Assembly (NCBI GenBank): GCA_002104905.1
Contig: MCFE01000865.1
Coordinates: 1-29,665 of the forward strand
Source: Basidiobolus meristosporus CBS 931.73
Lineage: Eukaryota > Basidiobolomycota > Basidiobolomycetes > Basidiobolales > Basidiobolaceae
Direction of reading: 5' to 3'
DNA: 29,665 bases
Part shown: positions 19,538 through 29,572 of the stretch, piece by piece
Position numbering within the stretch: position 1 is the stretch's first letter
How the letters are laid out: each line of letters begins with the position of its first letter
The notes under the pieces: generated by a model
What the model was told of the DNA's origin: nothing
The model's input: only the letters and a program-made list of their open reading frames with translations
The model's database searches: none
Translations under genes and position numbers: made by a program

Positions 19538-20751
19538 TCACCTAAATGTTTGCTTAAAGTCTAGTCCCTGGATCTGGGAATAGCCTTTAGCTACCAATCT
19601 AGCCTTGTACTTATCAACAGCACCATTTGAGGTTATCTTGATCTTGTAGACCCATCTACATCCTATTAGCTTTGTCCCATTTGGTAAATCTATCAGTTGC
19701 CACGTTTTTGCCTTGATCAGTGATTGGTACTCCTCCTGCATGGCTTGTTGCCACTTAGTAGCATCTGGACTTTGCATTGCCTGTTCCAGATTCTCAGGTT
19801 TGGCACATAAGGCAATATTAGCTTCTTCATGATCATTGGATGTCTGCCACTAGGATCCAGGGGCATTTCTTACTCTGATAGATCTCCTAACTGGGATAAT
19901 CTGTTCTGATCTGGAACTGGTAGAAGTATCTTCTGCATCTGGCTGGATTTGGCACGTATCTTCTTCATTAGTGTTGATTGCATCATCAGGCAGCTGGCCA
20001 ATGATTTCTGTGGCTTTCTGATCTGAATTCTCCTCAAATAAAATGTCTCTGCTCTTGATCAGCTTGTGAATTTTGTCATCATACACTCTTTACCCTTTAG
20101 TATCTTCACAATACCCAAGAGATATCCCTTTCCTACTCTTTGGTTCCAACTTTGAGCATTTATTGTCAGGGATGTTATAAAAAACATTACTGCCAAAAAT
20201 CTTGAGGTGCTGGAGATCTAGTTTTTTGCCTGTATATGCTGCAAAGGGTATAGAATTGTGTAGTGCTGTTGTTAGGCATCTCTTCTTGATGTATACAGCG
20301 GTAGCAACAGATTCAACTCAAAGCTTGTAGTCCATTCCCTTATCATGTAGTGTAGATCTTCCCATCTATACTATTTTTCAATTTGACGTTCTGCTACTCC
20401 ATTTTGCTGTGAGTATGAGGAACTGTGGACTGTTGAAGTGTACCAGTAGATGAGCAGTATTTTGCAAACTCCTTTGAGCAGTATTCTCCTCCATTGTCAC
20501 TTTGTAGTACCTTCAACTTACACCCAATTTGTGTTTCTGCCATGTTCTTGAAGCTCTCAAACGTCTCTAAAGCTTCATCCTTTGTTTTGAGGAAGTACCC
20601 CCATGTATATCTTGTTTTGTCATCAATAAACATCATAAAGTATCTTTTGGCTCCAAAGGACAGTGTTCTCATGGGGCCACATATGTCTGAGTGTACAATA
20701 GCCAATAATTTGATGGTATTGATGCCTTCTGAGCTCTTGAACCGTTGCCAA
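19538..20751 (-). pseudogene. C2a integrase and RT N-terminal part
   Basis: Integrase core is readable from 20751: HSDICGPMRTLSFG and LQSDNGGEYCSKE give the first two catalytic acidic positions. A shift near 20395 precedes QNGVAERQ, which carries the third (Glu). It continues in another frame with several stops through IPFAAYTGKKLDLQHLKIFG and GYCEDTKG to about 20090. The frame at 20086-19538 has a Ser/acid-rich linker, a TAG at 19850, and then RT N-terminal sequence (ATKWQQAMQEEYQSL, GCRWVYKIK, DKYKARLVAKGYSQ). It breaks after DFKQTF, where about 0.45 kb including YVDD is missing by comparison with C2b. Confidence 0.85.
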
Positions 20752-22132
20752 CTTGTTTGCCATATGAACATCCCTTATAAACATTCAATTTGATTGCAAT
20801 TGAATATTTTATGCCCAAAACAAGCGGATTTTTGACCAATTGGCTCATTTTCTGTTCCCCAATGTGTCCTAGCCTCCTATGCCATGTCTCCCAGTTGGTT
20901 TCATCAGTTTCAGCAATGTTGACATATTCAGGTACAATGATCTTGCATTGTAACTTGTATATATTGTGATCTCTGATTCCCCAAGATAATTTCTGTCCAT
21001 TCTCACTCAATATTGAGCAGCTCATCTTATTAAAAACAAATTTCAGTCCCTGAGCAGTTGCTTTACTGACTGAGAGTAAGTTCTTGGCTATTTCAGGTAC
21101 ATAGAGTATGTCAGTGAGTCTTGCTGTAGTTGCCCCTGAGCTATTGCTCATATTTAGTTGTATAGACCCACTTGCCAAAGCTTCCAGAGCAGAGTTATCT
21201 CCCAGATAGACCTTTCTTACAGGAATAGTTTTTAAGTTGCTGAACCACTCCTTTATACCACAAATATGCTGTGAGGTTCCAGAGTCAATATACCATTCAT
21301 TACTTTGGTTACCTGCACTCTCTTGTACGGTTACAAATAACTGCTCATCAGTAGTTGTATGGTTTGCCTGCTCTGGTTTCTGTTTTTTGTCTGCTTGTTT
21401 CTTCTTGCATTCTCTTGCCCAGTGTCCTGGCTTTTTATAATAGTTGCAGCAACCAGGTTTTCTTTGGTTTTGTTGTTTTCCCTTCTTTTGTGAGTGCCTT
21501 TCTGAGCTGAATAGAGCATTATCTTCAATTTTCTCTGCTTGATCATTACGACTGAGTTCTTCATGGAGAAGTCTTCCTTTGACATAGTCTAAAGTCAAGT
21601 TGTCTTCTCTGCTTTCAAAAGAAAGTATGAGTGGCTCATACTTGTCTGGTAGGCTGCAAAGCAGACAGAGTATCTTTTCTTCATCATCTACACCAGCATT
21701 AATACTGTAAAGTTCTTCTGCAAGTGTCTCCATTTTGGTAATGAGTTGTAGCATGTGTTCATCTGGCTTCTTCCCCATGTTGAGGAACTTTTGTTTCAAA
21801 TAAAGCTTGCTTGATACTGACTTTGCCCTAATGATCTTCTCTAAAGATTCCCAAGCTGCTTTTGCAGTATTTGAGGCATGGATTTGTCCAATGAAGTAAT
21901 CTTGCACATTGATACATATGGCATTAAAGGTCTTTCTCTCCTTCTCCTGAAACTTCTCCACTTCTTCTGCTGTTCCTTTGGGCTCAACTTCTTTTGCTGT
22001 TACTATAGTCCAAAGCTTCCTTTCCTCAAGGTGGATCTGCATCTTGATTCTCCAAAGTCTGTAGTTCTTTCCATCAAACCTCTCCTTTACAGGGAAGATG
22101 TTTGTGTTGTTCTGTTTGCTGGGAAAAGTCAT
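20669..22132 (-). CDS. Copia C2a gag-protease open frame (487 codons, pol truncated)
   Basis: ATG 22132 starts MTFPSKQNNTNIFPV about 36 bases after the primer-binding site. Gag has the UBN2-type region (residues 20-195: NYRLWRIKM, AAWESLEKI, DYVKGRLLHEEL). The zinc knuckle spans C229-H237-C242, but the second Cys of the CX2CX4HX4C pattern is Tyr232. The protease signature is DSGT at 283-286, followed by LYVPEIAKNLLSVSKATA. The GAG-pre-integrase His pair is at 418 and 423; the expected CXXC reads GCSYGKQ at 454-460, one Cys short. A frameshift follows codon 460 (about 20752), so the last 27 codons are out of frame. It could still yield gag and protease. Confidence 0.88.
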   Translation of the reverse strand: MTFPSKQNNTNIFPVKERFDGKNYRLWRIKMQIHLEERKLWTIVTAKEVEPKGTAEEVEKFQEKERKTFNAICINVQDYFIGQIHASNTAKAAWESLEKIIRAKSVSSKLYLKQKFLNMGKKPDEHMLQLITKMETLAEELYSINAGVDDEEKILCLLCSLPDKYEPLILSFESREDNLTLDYVKGRLLHEELSRNDQAEKIEDNALFSSERHSQKKGKQQNQRKPGCCNYYKKPGHWARECKKKQADKKQKPEQANHTTTDEQLFVTVQESAGNQSNEWYIDSGTSQHICGIKEWFSNLKTIPVRKVYLGDNSALEALASGSIQLNMSNSSGATTARLTDILYVPEIAKNLLSVSKATAQGLKFVFNKMSCSILSENGQKLSWGIRDHNIYKLQCKIIVPEYVNIAETDETNWETWHRRLGHIGEQKMSQLVKNPLVLGIKYSIAIKLNVYKGCSYGKQVGNGSRAQKASIPSNYWLLYTQTYVAP

Positions 22133-22153
22133 CTTTAGAATAGATTAAGGCAA

Positions 22154-22168
22154 TTGGGGCTCATAACC
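22154..22168 (-). other. Primer-binding site of copia C2a
   Basis: GGTTATGAGCCCCAA on the minus strand directly follows the 5' LTR. It is the same 15-base sequence as in family 1 and again complements an initiator tRNA-Met anticodon-arm sequence, although the two LTR families are unrelated by eye. Confidence 0.75.
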
Positions 22169-22536
22169 TGTTGCAATTTAAGAAGTGATTTGGATATAAG
22201 GAGCTTATCAAGAAATAGTGATAATAGTTGAATTGTTGTTTATTAATAAAGAAGCTCAGTATTTATACCTTTGTAGGATTAATACAGCTGCAACACTAAG
22301 TAAGGAGGGTTTCTCAGTATTCAGGAGCATTCTGTAACAGTTTCAGGGTTAGCACATAATGTTTGGTAATAGTGCTAATTTGATTCTGACTATAGGGGAA
22401 TAATCACAAGATCATATGTCTGGAGAAAGTGCAAAGTTAGAGCTGTAAATTAGTCCCACAGTGACCAAGACTAGTCCAGAATTGTTAAGTAAATTTTCAG
22501 CTGCCGACTGATACCAAATAGTACACTATTTCATCA
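22169..22536 (-). repeat. 5' LTR of copia C2a (368 bp)
   Basis: Pairs with 18218-18583. Its outer end reads TGATGAAATAG on the minus strand where the other LTR has TGTTGAAATAT, a one-base change in the terminal repeat. Both LTRs contain the same promoter-like TATAAATACTGAG. Confidence 0.92.
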
Positions 22537-22541
22537 TCATC

Positions 22542-22655
22542 AGCCACAACTTAGTTAGGAAAGACAATGAGTCAGCAATTGATCAGGCAAAAGGAGCTGC
22601 TGGAACCTTAATAACAATCTGTTCAAGTTTAGCAAATACAATACTAGCCTTACTC
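22542..22655 (+). repeat. Gypsy LTR, second part (element G3)
   Basis: Continues the LTR interrupted at 18217 (AGCCACAACTTAGTTAGG, GAGCTGCTGG, AATACAATACTAGCC). The expected LTR end (CTTGTAACA) is missing: LTR sequence passes directly into RNase H coding sequence near 22655. Confidence 0.75.
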
Positions 22656-23487
22656 AAGTATACATTTACTCAGACAGTACTCTTTAGAAGAATGGCAAGA
22701 TGGAGTGAATACATTCAGCAATTTGATTTGAAGATTGTCTACAGCCCTGTAAAAACAACAGGGTTACCAGTGCCTTATCAAGATTAGAACAAGTTGCACA
22801 ACCCAACTTGGTGTATGAATCAGATCGGCCTAGCCTATAACCAAAGTACTTGGAGGACCAAGTCACTCCTAATGAGGTGAATGAGGAGATTAAGAAGCTA
22901 ATCCAAGATGAAGCCAGCAAATTTGTGGTTCAGGATGAAACACACTACCAAATTATTGATTGAAGCCCAATTGCCTATTGTCCTTATATTGCATGCCTGG
23001 GTTTAAAACATAAGCTTCATAATGAATATGAACATCTTGCAATTGAAGGAATCTACAGCCATGTGAAAGCCAGAGCATGGTGGCCTAGAATGAAACAAGA
23101 CACTAAGAGGCTAGTGAAAACATGCCCAAATTGCCAAATAAACCAAGGCCAACCACTGAAAATTGCCACACTCTTTCCCTTGGAGGCTGTACAAATATTT
23201 GAAAGCTGAGGAATTGACTTTATTGGAAGACTCCCAACCACCAGGAAATGCAACCATTGGATCCTAATAGCAATTGACCAAGCCACTAAATGGTCCATGG
23301 CTAAAGCAGTATATGTTGCCAGTGAGCAAGAAGTTGCAAGTTTCATCTACTAGGATATCCACATGCATTTTAGATGCCCTGAAGAGATTTTATCTGATAG
23401 AGGAGCAAACCTTATGGCAAAGATATTGGAAGCTTACCTGGAAATGCAGAGGATCAAACACTTGAGAACCTTAGCATATCATCTTGG
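22656..23487 (+). pseudogene. Gypsy RNase H end and integrase fragment (G3)
   Basis: On the + strand it aligns with the G1 region 26990-26180 read from the minus strand. Recognisable pieces include RRMARWSEYIQQFDLKIVY near 22685-22745, and the integrase stretches encoded near 23080-23130 (zinc-binding CPNCQ) and 23210-23480. Stops and shifts are dense. Upstream gag, protease and RT are missing, so LTR and RNase H are fused by a large internal deletion. It is cut at 23487 by the G2 LTR. Confidence 0.8.
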
Positions 23488-23854
23488 TGTTACAAGTCTT
23501 GGTATAAGAGTTATAGAGGAATAGGGAGCTTAGCTAGTATTGTATTCATTTAAACTTGACCTGATCTTCATTGAGGTTTCAGCAGCTCCTTATATACATT
23601 TTGCCAGATCAATTGCTGACTAATTGTACTTCCTAATGCAGGCTGTGGCTGATGGCTCATTTGATTGTATCATCATCACTCAATTAGAATCTACTTAATA
23701 AATATATTTCTGTCTAATAAGTATCTGCTGATTAATTTGTGAACAATGCTACTGATTTGAGAGATAATACTGATGTACTTATAAGCTAGGCATATAACTA
23801 TTAATTTGACTAAAAACTGATCTAACTTCACTATTTAAGCAGCAGATCAAAACA
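23488..23854 (-). repeat. Gypsy LTR (3' LTR of G2, 367 bp)
   Basis: + strand TGTTACAAGTCTTGG to GATCAAAACA; on the coding (minus) strand it starts TGTTTTGATC and ends CTTGTAACA. It matches 25172-25538 along its whole length and has the same length. A purine-rich AGTAGGGGAGAA precedes it on the coding strand (23855-23866). Confidence 0.92.
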
Positions 23855-25171
23855 TTCTCCCCTACTAAAGTTGGGAGGGTTCTCCTGAATCTCTTATCTT
23901 GTGATACCAATATCTTGATGGTTCAGTATTATCAGTAAGTCTTGCAAGCTTGAGTCTGTTGCTATGCACCAAGTCTTCCCAATATTTCCTTGTTTGCCAC
24001 TAGTTGGTAAGTTGCAAATGCATATTCTCTGATAATCTTGAATGGTCCTGTCCATTATAGCTCAAACTTCTTCCAAGTGTTGTTTCTTAGCAATACAAAG
24101 TTCCCAACTGTCAATGCTTCTGGTGCTATAGTCTTATCAAATCTCTGCTTCATCTTTTCTGCACTTTGAGATACTTAGGTCTGTGCCACTTGACGTCTTT
24201 GCTCCAGTTGCTGGCGTCTACTTGGCTGACTGAGTTCATCTTCTAAGGTGTCTGTAAGCTTTGGTTGTGTGAGATCTCCTGGAATCCTTGGTTCACATCC
24301 ATACACTAAATAAAATGGTGATTATTGGGTGGTGTTGTGTACTCTGACTCTGCATGCAAAGAGTGCTTGGTCTATATACTCATCCCATCTACTGACAACT
24401 CCATTTGCATACTTGGTCAGCATTTTCCAAATAATCCATTAAACCATTCAGTGACTCCATTGGTTCTGGAGTGATATGCCAAGGTTTTCAGGTGTTTGAT
24501 ATGCTGCATTTTCAGATAAGCTTCCAATGTCTTTGCCATAAAGTTTGCATCTCTATTGGATAGAATCTCTGCAGGACATCCAAACTTCACAAGGATCTTA
24601 TGGTACATCAAACTTGCAACTTCTTGTTCACTGGCTATAGGTACAGCTTTAGCCACTAACCATTTAGTGGCATGGTCAATTGCTACTAGCATCCAACAGT
24701 TGCATTTCCTGGTAGTTGGCAGTCTTCCAATAAAGTCAATTCCCCATCTTTCAAATGATCCTACAGGCTCCAATGGAAAGAGTTCAGTAATTCTCTGTGG
24801 TTGGCCTTGGTTGATTTGGCAATTTGGGCATGTTTTCACTAGCTTCTCAAAGTCATGTTTCATTCTGGGTCACCATGCTCTGGCTTTCACAAGGTTATGG
24901 ATGTATTAACTCCATCTGGTCATTCTTCTAGAGAGTACCTTCTGAGTAAATATATACTTGAGGGAGCCATGATCAGTTTTCACAGTGCATTTGACTCCCT
25001 CAATATAGCATCTCCATGTCTTCAATCAGCGTATTATAGCAAGCATCTCCTTCTCATACATTGGATAGTCTTGTTCTGCTGAGTTCAGTTCTTGGATTCA
25101 AAGGCCACAGGGTAGTCCTTTCCCTCATGTTCTTGGTTCAACACTCCATCAATGTGACTAATTGGTCATTA
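23855..25171 (-). pseudogene. Gypsy integrase and RNase H fragment (G2)
   Basis: Minus-strand fragment of the family in G1. The integrase core at 24863-24417 is open (KTCPNCQINQGQPQR, GIDFIGRLP, NGVTEWFNG). Its second catalytic acidic position reads ILSNRDANF where G1 has ILSDRGANF, so Asp has become Asn. The C-terminal GPY/F-type region is at about 24150-23900, and the RNase H end is at 25140-24900. Between RNase H and integrase about 0.3 kb is missing near 24900 compared with G1, taking the integrase N-terminal His residues. It is cut at 25171 by the G1 LTR. Confidence 0.85.
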
Positions 25172-25538
25172 TGTTACAAGTCTTGGTATAAGAGTTGTAT
25201 AGAGTAGGGAGTTTAGCTAGTATTGTATTCACGAAAACTTGAACTGATTTTCATTGAGACTTCAGCAGCTCCTTATATGCATTTTGCCAGATCAATTGCT
25301 GACTAATTGTATTTCCTAATGTATGTTGTGGCTGATGACTCATTTGATTGCATCATCATCACCCAAAAAGATCCTACTTAATATATCTATTTCTGTCTGA
25401 TAAGGATCTGCTGATTCATTTGCTGACTAATGCTACAGATTTCATAGATAATACTGATATACTGATAACCTAAGTATATACTCATTGATTTGACTAAAAA
25501 CTGATCTAACTTAAACATTCAAGTGGCAGATCATAACA
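25172..25538 (-). repeat. Gypsy LTR (3' LTR of G1, 367 bp)
   Basis: On the coding strand it starts TGTTATGATCTGCC and ends CAAGACTTGTAACA. The purine tract GGTAGGGGAGAA (25539-25550, minus strand) lies directly before it. The outer flank is CATTA (25167-25171), which should recur beyond the 5' LTR to the right of the window. A TATA-like TATATAAGG or TGCATATAAGG sits in the LTRs of both copies. Confidence 0.92.
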
Positions 25539-25568
25539 TTCTCCCCTACCAAAGCTGAGAGGGTTCTC

Positions 25569-28430
25569 CTAATCTCTTTTCTTGTGATACCAATATCTTG
25601 ATGGTTCAGTATTATCAGCAAGTCTTGCAAGCTTGAGTCTGTCCCTATGCACTAAGTCTTCCCGGATATTGCCTTGTTTGTCCACCAGTTGGTAAGTTGC
25701 AAATGGACATTCTCTGATGATCTTGAATGGTCCTGTCCATTGTGGCTCAAACTTCTTCCAAGTGTTGTTTCTTAGCAATACAAAGTTCCCAACTGTCAAT
25801 GCTTCTGGTGCTATAGTCTTATCAAATCTCTGCTTCATCTTTTCTGCACTTTGAGATACTTAGGTCTGTGCCTCTTGACGTCTTTGTTCCAGTTGCTGGT
25901 GTCTACTTGGCAGACTGAGTTCATCTTCTAAGGTGTCTGTAAGCTTTGGTTGTGTGAGTTCTCCTGGAATCCTAGGTTCACATCCATACACTAAGTAAAA
26001 TGGTGATTGCTGGGTGGTGTTGTGTACTCTGACTCTGCACGCAAAGAGTGCTTGGTCTATATACTCATCCCATCTACTGACAACTCCATTTGCATACTTG
26101 GTGAGCATTTTTCCAAACAATCCATTAAACCGCTCAGTGACTCCATTAGTTCTGGGGTGATATGCTGAGGTTTTCAAGTGTCTGATCTGCTGCATTTCCA
26201 GGTAAGCCTCTAATGTCTTTGCCATAAAGTTTGCTCCTCTATCAGATAAGATCTCCACAGGGCATCCAAACTTCATCAGGATCTCATGGTAAATGAAACT
26301 TGCAACTTCTTGTTCACTGGCTATTGGTACAGCTTTAGCAACTGGCCATTTAGTGGCATGGTCAATTGCTACTAGGATCCAACGGTTGCATTTCCTGGTA
26401 GTTGGCAGTCTTCCAATAAAGTCAATTCCCCATCTCTCAAATGGTCTTACAGGCTCCAAAGGGAAGAGTTCAGCAATTCTTTGTGGCTGGCCTTGATTGA
26501 TTTGGCAGTTTGGGCATGTTTTCACTAGCTTCTCAATATCTTGTTTCATTCTGGGCCACCATGCTCTGGCTTTCACAAGGCTATAGGTTCCTTCAATCCC
26601 AAGATGTCCATATCCATTGTGCAGCTTATGTATTAAATCCAGGCGAGAAACATAAGGGCAATAGGCAATAGGGCTTCCATCAACAATTTGGTAGAGTGTT
26701 TCATCCTGTACTACAAATTTGCTGGCTTCATCATGAATTATCTTCTTAATATCTTCATCCACCTCATTAGGAATGGCTTGGTCCTCCTAGTACCTTGGTA
26801 ATAGGCTAGGCCAATCTGATTCATGCACCAAGTTGAGTTGTGCAACTTGATCTAATCTAGATATGGCATCAGCAACCTTGTTGTTTTTTCCAGCACAGTA
26901 GACAATCTCCAGGACAAGTTGCTGAATGTATTCACTCCATCTTGTCATTCTTCTAGAGAGTACCTTCTAAGTAAATATATACTTGAGGGAGGCACAATCA
27001 GTCTTCACAGTGCATTTGACTCCTGTAATATAGCATCTCCATGTCTTCAATTAGTGTATTATAGCAAGCATCTCCTTCTCATGGACTGGATAGTTTTGTT
27101 CTGCTGAGTTCAGTTTCTTGGATTCAAAGGCAACAGGGTAGTCCTTTCCCTCATGTTCTTGGCTCAGCACTCCACCAATTGCATAATCTGAAGCATCTGT
27201 GCACAGAGTGAACTCTTTTCTGAAGTTTGGTATTCTTAAGCTTGGCAGCTTAGCAAGTTCATTCTTGAGCGTCTGGAAGGCAGTCTCACAAGCTATGTCC
27301 CACTTGTAGGTATTGTCTTTCTTGAGGATATCAGCGAAAGGGGCTGTAATACTTGCAAAAGACTTGACAAATCTCCGATAATAGGAAACCATTACAAGGA
27401 ATGATCTGAGTTCTGATATGCTATGGGGCTGCTTCAAATTCTTGATAACTTCAACCTTCTTAGGGTCTAAGGTCACTCCTGTGCTAGTCACTATGTGTCC
27501 CAGGTATTCAACGTGTTCCTTGAAGAATTCACACTTGGCTAGCTTGCCATATAGCTTGTTCTCTCTTAGTTTCTTCAAGACCTTTTCAATGTGCACCATG
27601 TGATCCTTTTCTGTCTTGCTGTATATTAATATGTCATCCAGGTAGATTATCACAAACTTGTCTAAGTACTCCTGAAAGACAGTCTGCATCAGCGTCATGA
27701 ATGTTGCAGGGGCATTAGTGAGGCCAAAACTCATGACTAAGTACTTGTAATGTCCATATCTGGTCCTGAATGCTGTCTTAGGGATATCTTCTGGTTTCAC
27801 CCTAATCTGGTTGTATCCTGACATGAGGTCAATCTTGCTGAAAATAGTGGCTCCATTAAGTTGGTCCAAAAGCTCATCAATCCAAGGTATGGGGTACCTA
27901 TTTTTCACGGTAACCAAGTTGTGGGCGCTGTAGTCAATGCACATCCTAAGTGTTCCATCCTTCTTTTTCACAAAAAGCACTGGTACTCCCCAGGGTGACT
28001 TGCTGGGCCTGATGTATCCTTGCTCCAATAGCTGATCAATTTGTCTCTTCATTTCCTCCAATTCCAATGGACTCATTCTGTAAGGTGTCTTGCTCACTGG
28101 AGGGCTATCACCTGTGTCAATGGCATGATCCACGTCTCTGACTGGTGGTAGGCTTACAAGCTCATCTGGAAACACGTCTGCATATTTCTTCAAGAGAGTC
28201 TGGACCTGCTGGGGTGCTGGGGTAGAGGAATCCTCCTGTAAAACCGCCATGAGGAACATCTGAGTACCTTTTCTAAGCGCTCTACAGAACTGGGTCTTGC
28301 TAAGTTCACTTGTCTCACACATACTGGAATTGACCAAGTTAAAATCCAGCCGGGCAGGTAATAGCTCATAGGTCTTGTTGTCTTTTTGGATCTGAGTAGC
28401 ATGGGTTCTCCAGTTGATTGATGGATTACA
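25569..28430 (-). pseudogene. Gypsy G1 pol: RT, RNase H, integrase in one frame with nonsense codons
   Basis: A single minus-strand frame runs through the whole pol region without a frameshift. It is broken by TAA 27051-27053, TAG 26967-26969, TAG 26787-26789 and TAA 25860-25862. RT (28337-27051) has FSKIDLMSGYNQI and the catalytic YLDD (residues 232-235 of that block). RNase H has CTDASDYAIGG (Asp381) and HEKEMLAI (Glu420/422). Integrase (26762-25860) has a zinc site His48-His53-Cys83-Cys86 and the catalytic triad Asp114, Asp174, Glu210, with the DD35E spacing. A GPY/F-type module (WTGPFKIIRE) is at 25740-25700. No chromodomain follows; the frame ends at 25569-25571 near the purine tract. 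Confidence 0.9.
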
Positions 28431-29572
28431 TCAAAATAGCCAGGTTTTTCCAAGTACAAGGTCAAACTTGCAGTTCCCAAATATATAAGCCTGTAGGTCT
28501 TCTTCATAGTCATTGATCTTCATTCTTACCGGCTGAGTAATACGGTTGATTATGTGAGAGTTCCCATCAGCTGTTGAGACTGAAGTTGATTTGGTTGGTT
28601 CTGAGTTGATCCCAGCTTTCAGAGCAAATTGCTCTGACATGTATTCATGCAATGCTCCTGAGTCAATCATGATCCTGGCAGGTACTACATTGATTACTCT
28701 ATTCAAGTATAATAGCTTTCCTGAGTTTGAGGTCATCTGGGATAGGTATTCTTCTGTCATGTGGAAGGTGAGTTCTGAGTCTTCTTCAAGTTCATTCTTC
28801 ATGTTACTATGCTCCATGGCCTCAATACGGTTAAAGGCTCTTGATGTCTGGTGTCCATTTCTTCTCTGAGGGAAGTACTTTGCAATATGTCCTTGCTGGT
28901 GGCAATTGAAGCAAATTCCTTTCTTCTTATATTCTTCCACGGCAGGATTCTTCTGCATAGCTTCTATTTCCATTGGTACTGCTTCTGACTGTCTTCTTTC
29001 ATAATGATTGTAACCTTTCTGATTAGTCACTGTAGGCTTCCCAACTCCAAACATAGCTGAGTCATAGTCAATGGCAATCTTGATGGCTTCTTCAATAGTC
29101 TGAGGTGTTTGATAATTCACTTCCTTGTGAGTTCTTTCTTTTAACCCATCAATAAAGTATTCAACTTGATCCAGGGGGTCCATTCTTTCAATTTGTCCAA
29201 GTAGACATCTGTACTCATAGATGTATTCTTGAACCATTCCTTTCTGTCTGAGTATCTTTAACTTCCTTCTTAGTAGTGTCTGTTGGTGTGGAGGTTCAAA
29301 AGCATCCTGAATTTCCGACACAAACTCTTCCCAGGTAGAGATTGTAGAGCATTCCATCATAGTGGCTGACCTGATCTTGTTGTGGTACCACTGTAAAGCT
29401 GCATCTGCCAGGTAAGAAGCTGCGTAATGCAACTTGCTTTCTGGAGCAATTCCTTTAGCTTTAAAAGCTTCTTCAATCTGGAAGAGCCAAGTTCCCAGGT
29501 TTTCATTGACTCTGCCATGGTACCGGTTGACCTTCACACTAAAGTTGCTCTTAACAGGGCTTTGCTGGTTCT
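28431..29572 (-). pseudogene. Gypsy G1 gag and protease
   Basis: The frame is open from about 29570 to TGA 28431-28433. It is the same frame as pol, so gag and pol are one polyprotein. The gag capsid region shows WLFQIEEAF, YLADAALQWY and the usual Ty3-type spacing. The zinc knuckle has Cys209, Cys212 and His217, but Phe222 stands where the fourth ligand Cys belongs (numbering from KVNRYHG at 29537). The protease signature is IDSGALHEY (Asp292) and FDLVLGKTWL. No in-frame ATG is visible upstream. A Gln-rich stretch (QQQQLLQILSQQQQ, about 29630-29585) that looks like the true N-terminus lies in another frame, implying a frameshift near 29570. The 5' LTR is outside the window. Confidence 0.85.

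Larger units (their letters stand above)
18213..22541 (-). mobile_element. Copia family-2 element C2a with both LTRs and TCATC duplication
   Basis: Two LTRs (18218-18583 and 22169-22536) flank a minus-strand gag-pol region. TCATC occurs just outside each end (18213-18217 and 22537-22541), a 5-bp target duplication, and the flanks rebuild a continuous gypsy LTR. By eye the two LTRs differ at about 25 of some 367 positions, so the insertion is not recent. The coding region has a gag-protease part that is intact in frame, then frameshifts, and a deletion of the RT core. Confidence 0.92.

Noticed and set aside
25569-29572. Stop-codon reassignment, given many in-frame stops in otherwise conserved frames.
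   Set aside because: All three stop codons occur, they differ between copies, they sit beside frameshifts and catalytic substitutions in neighbouring elements, and element frames still end at normal stops. Ordinary pseudogenisation is simpler.
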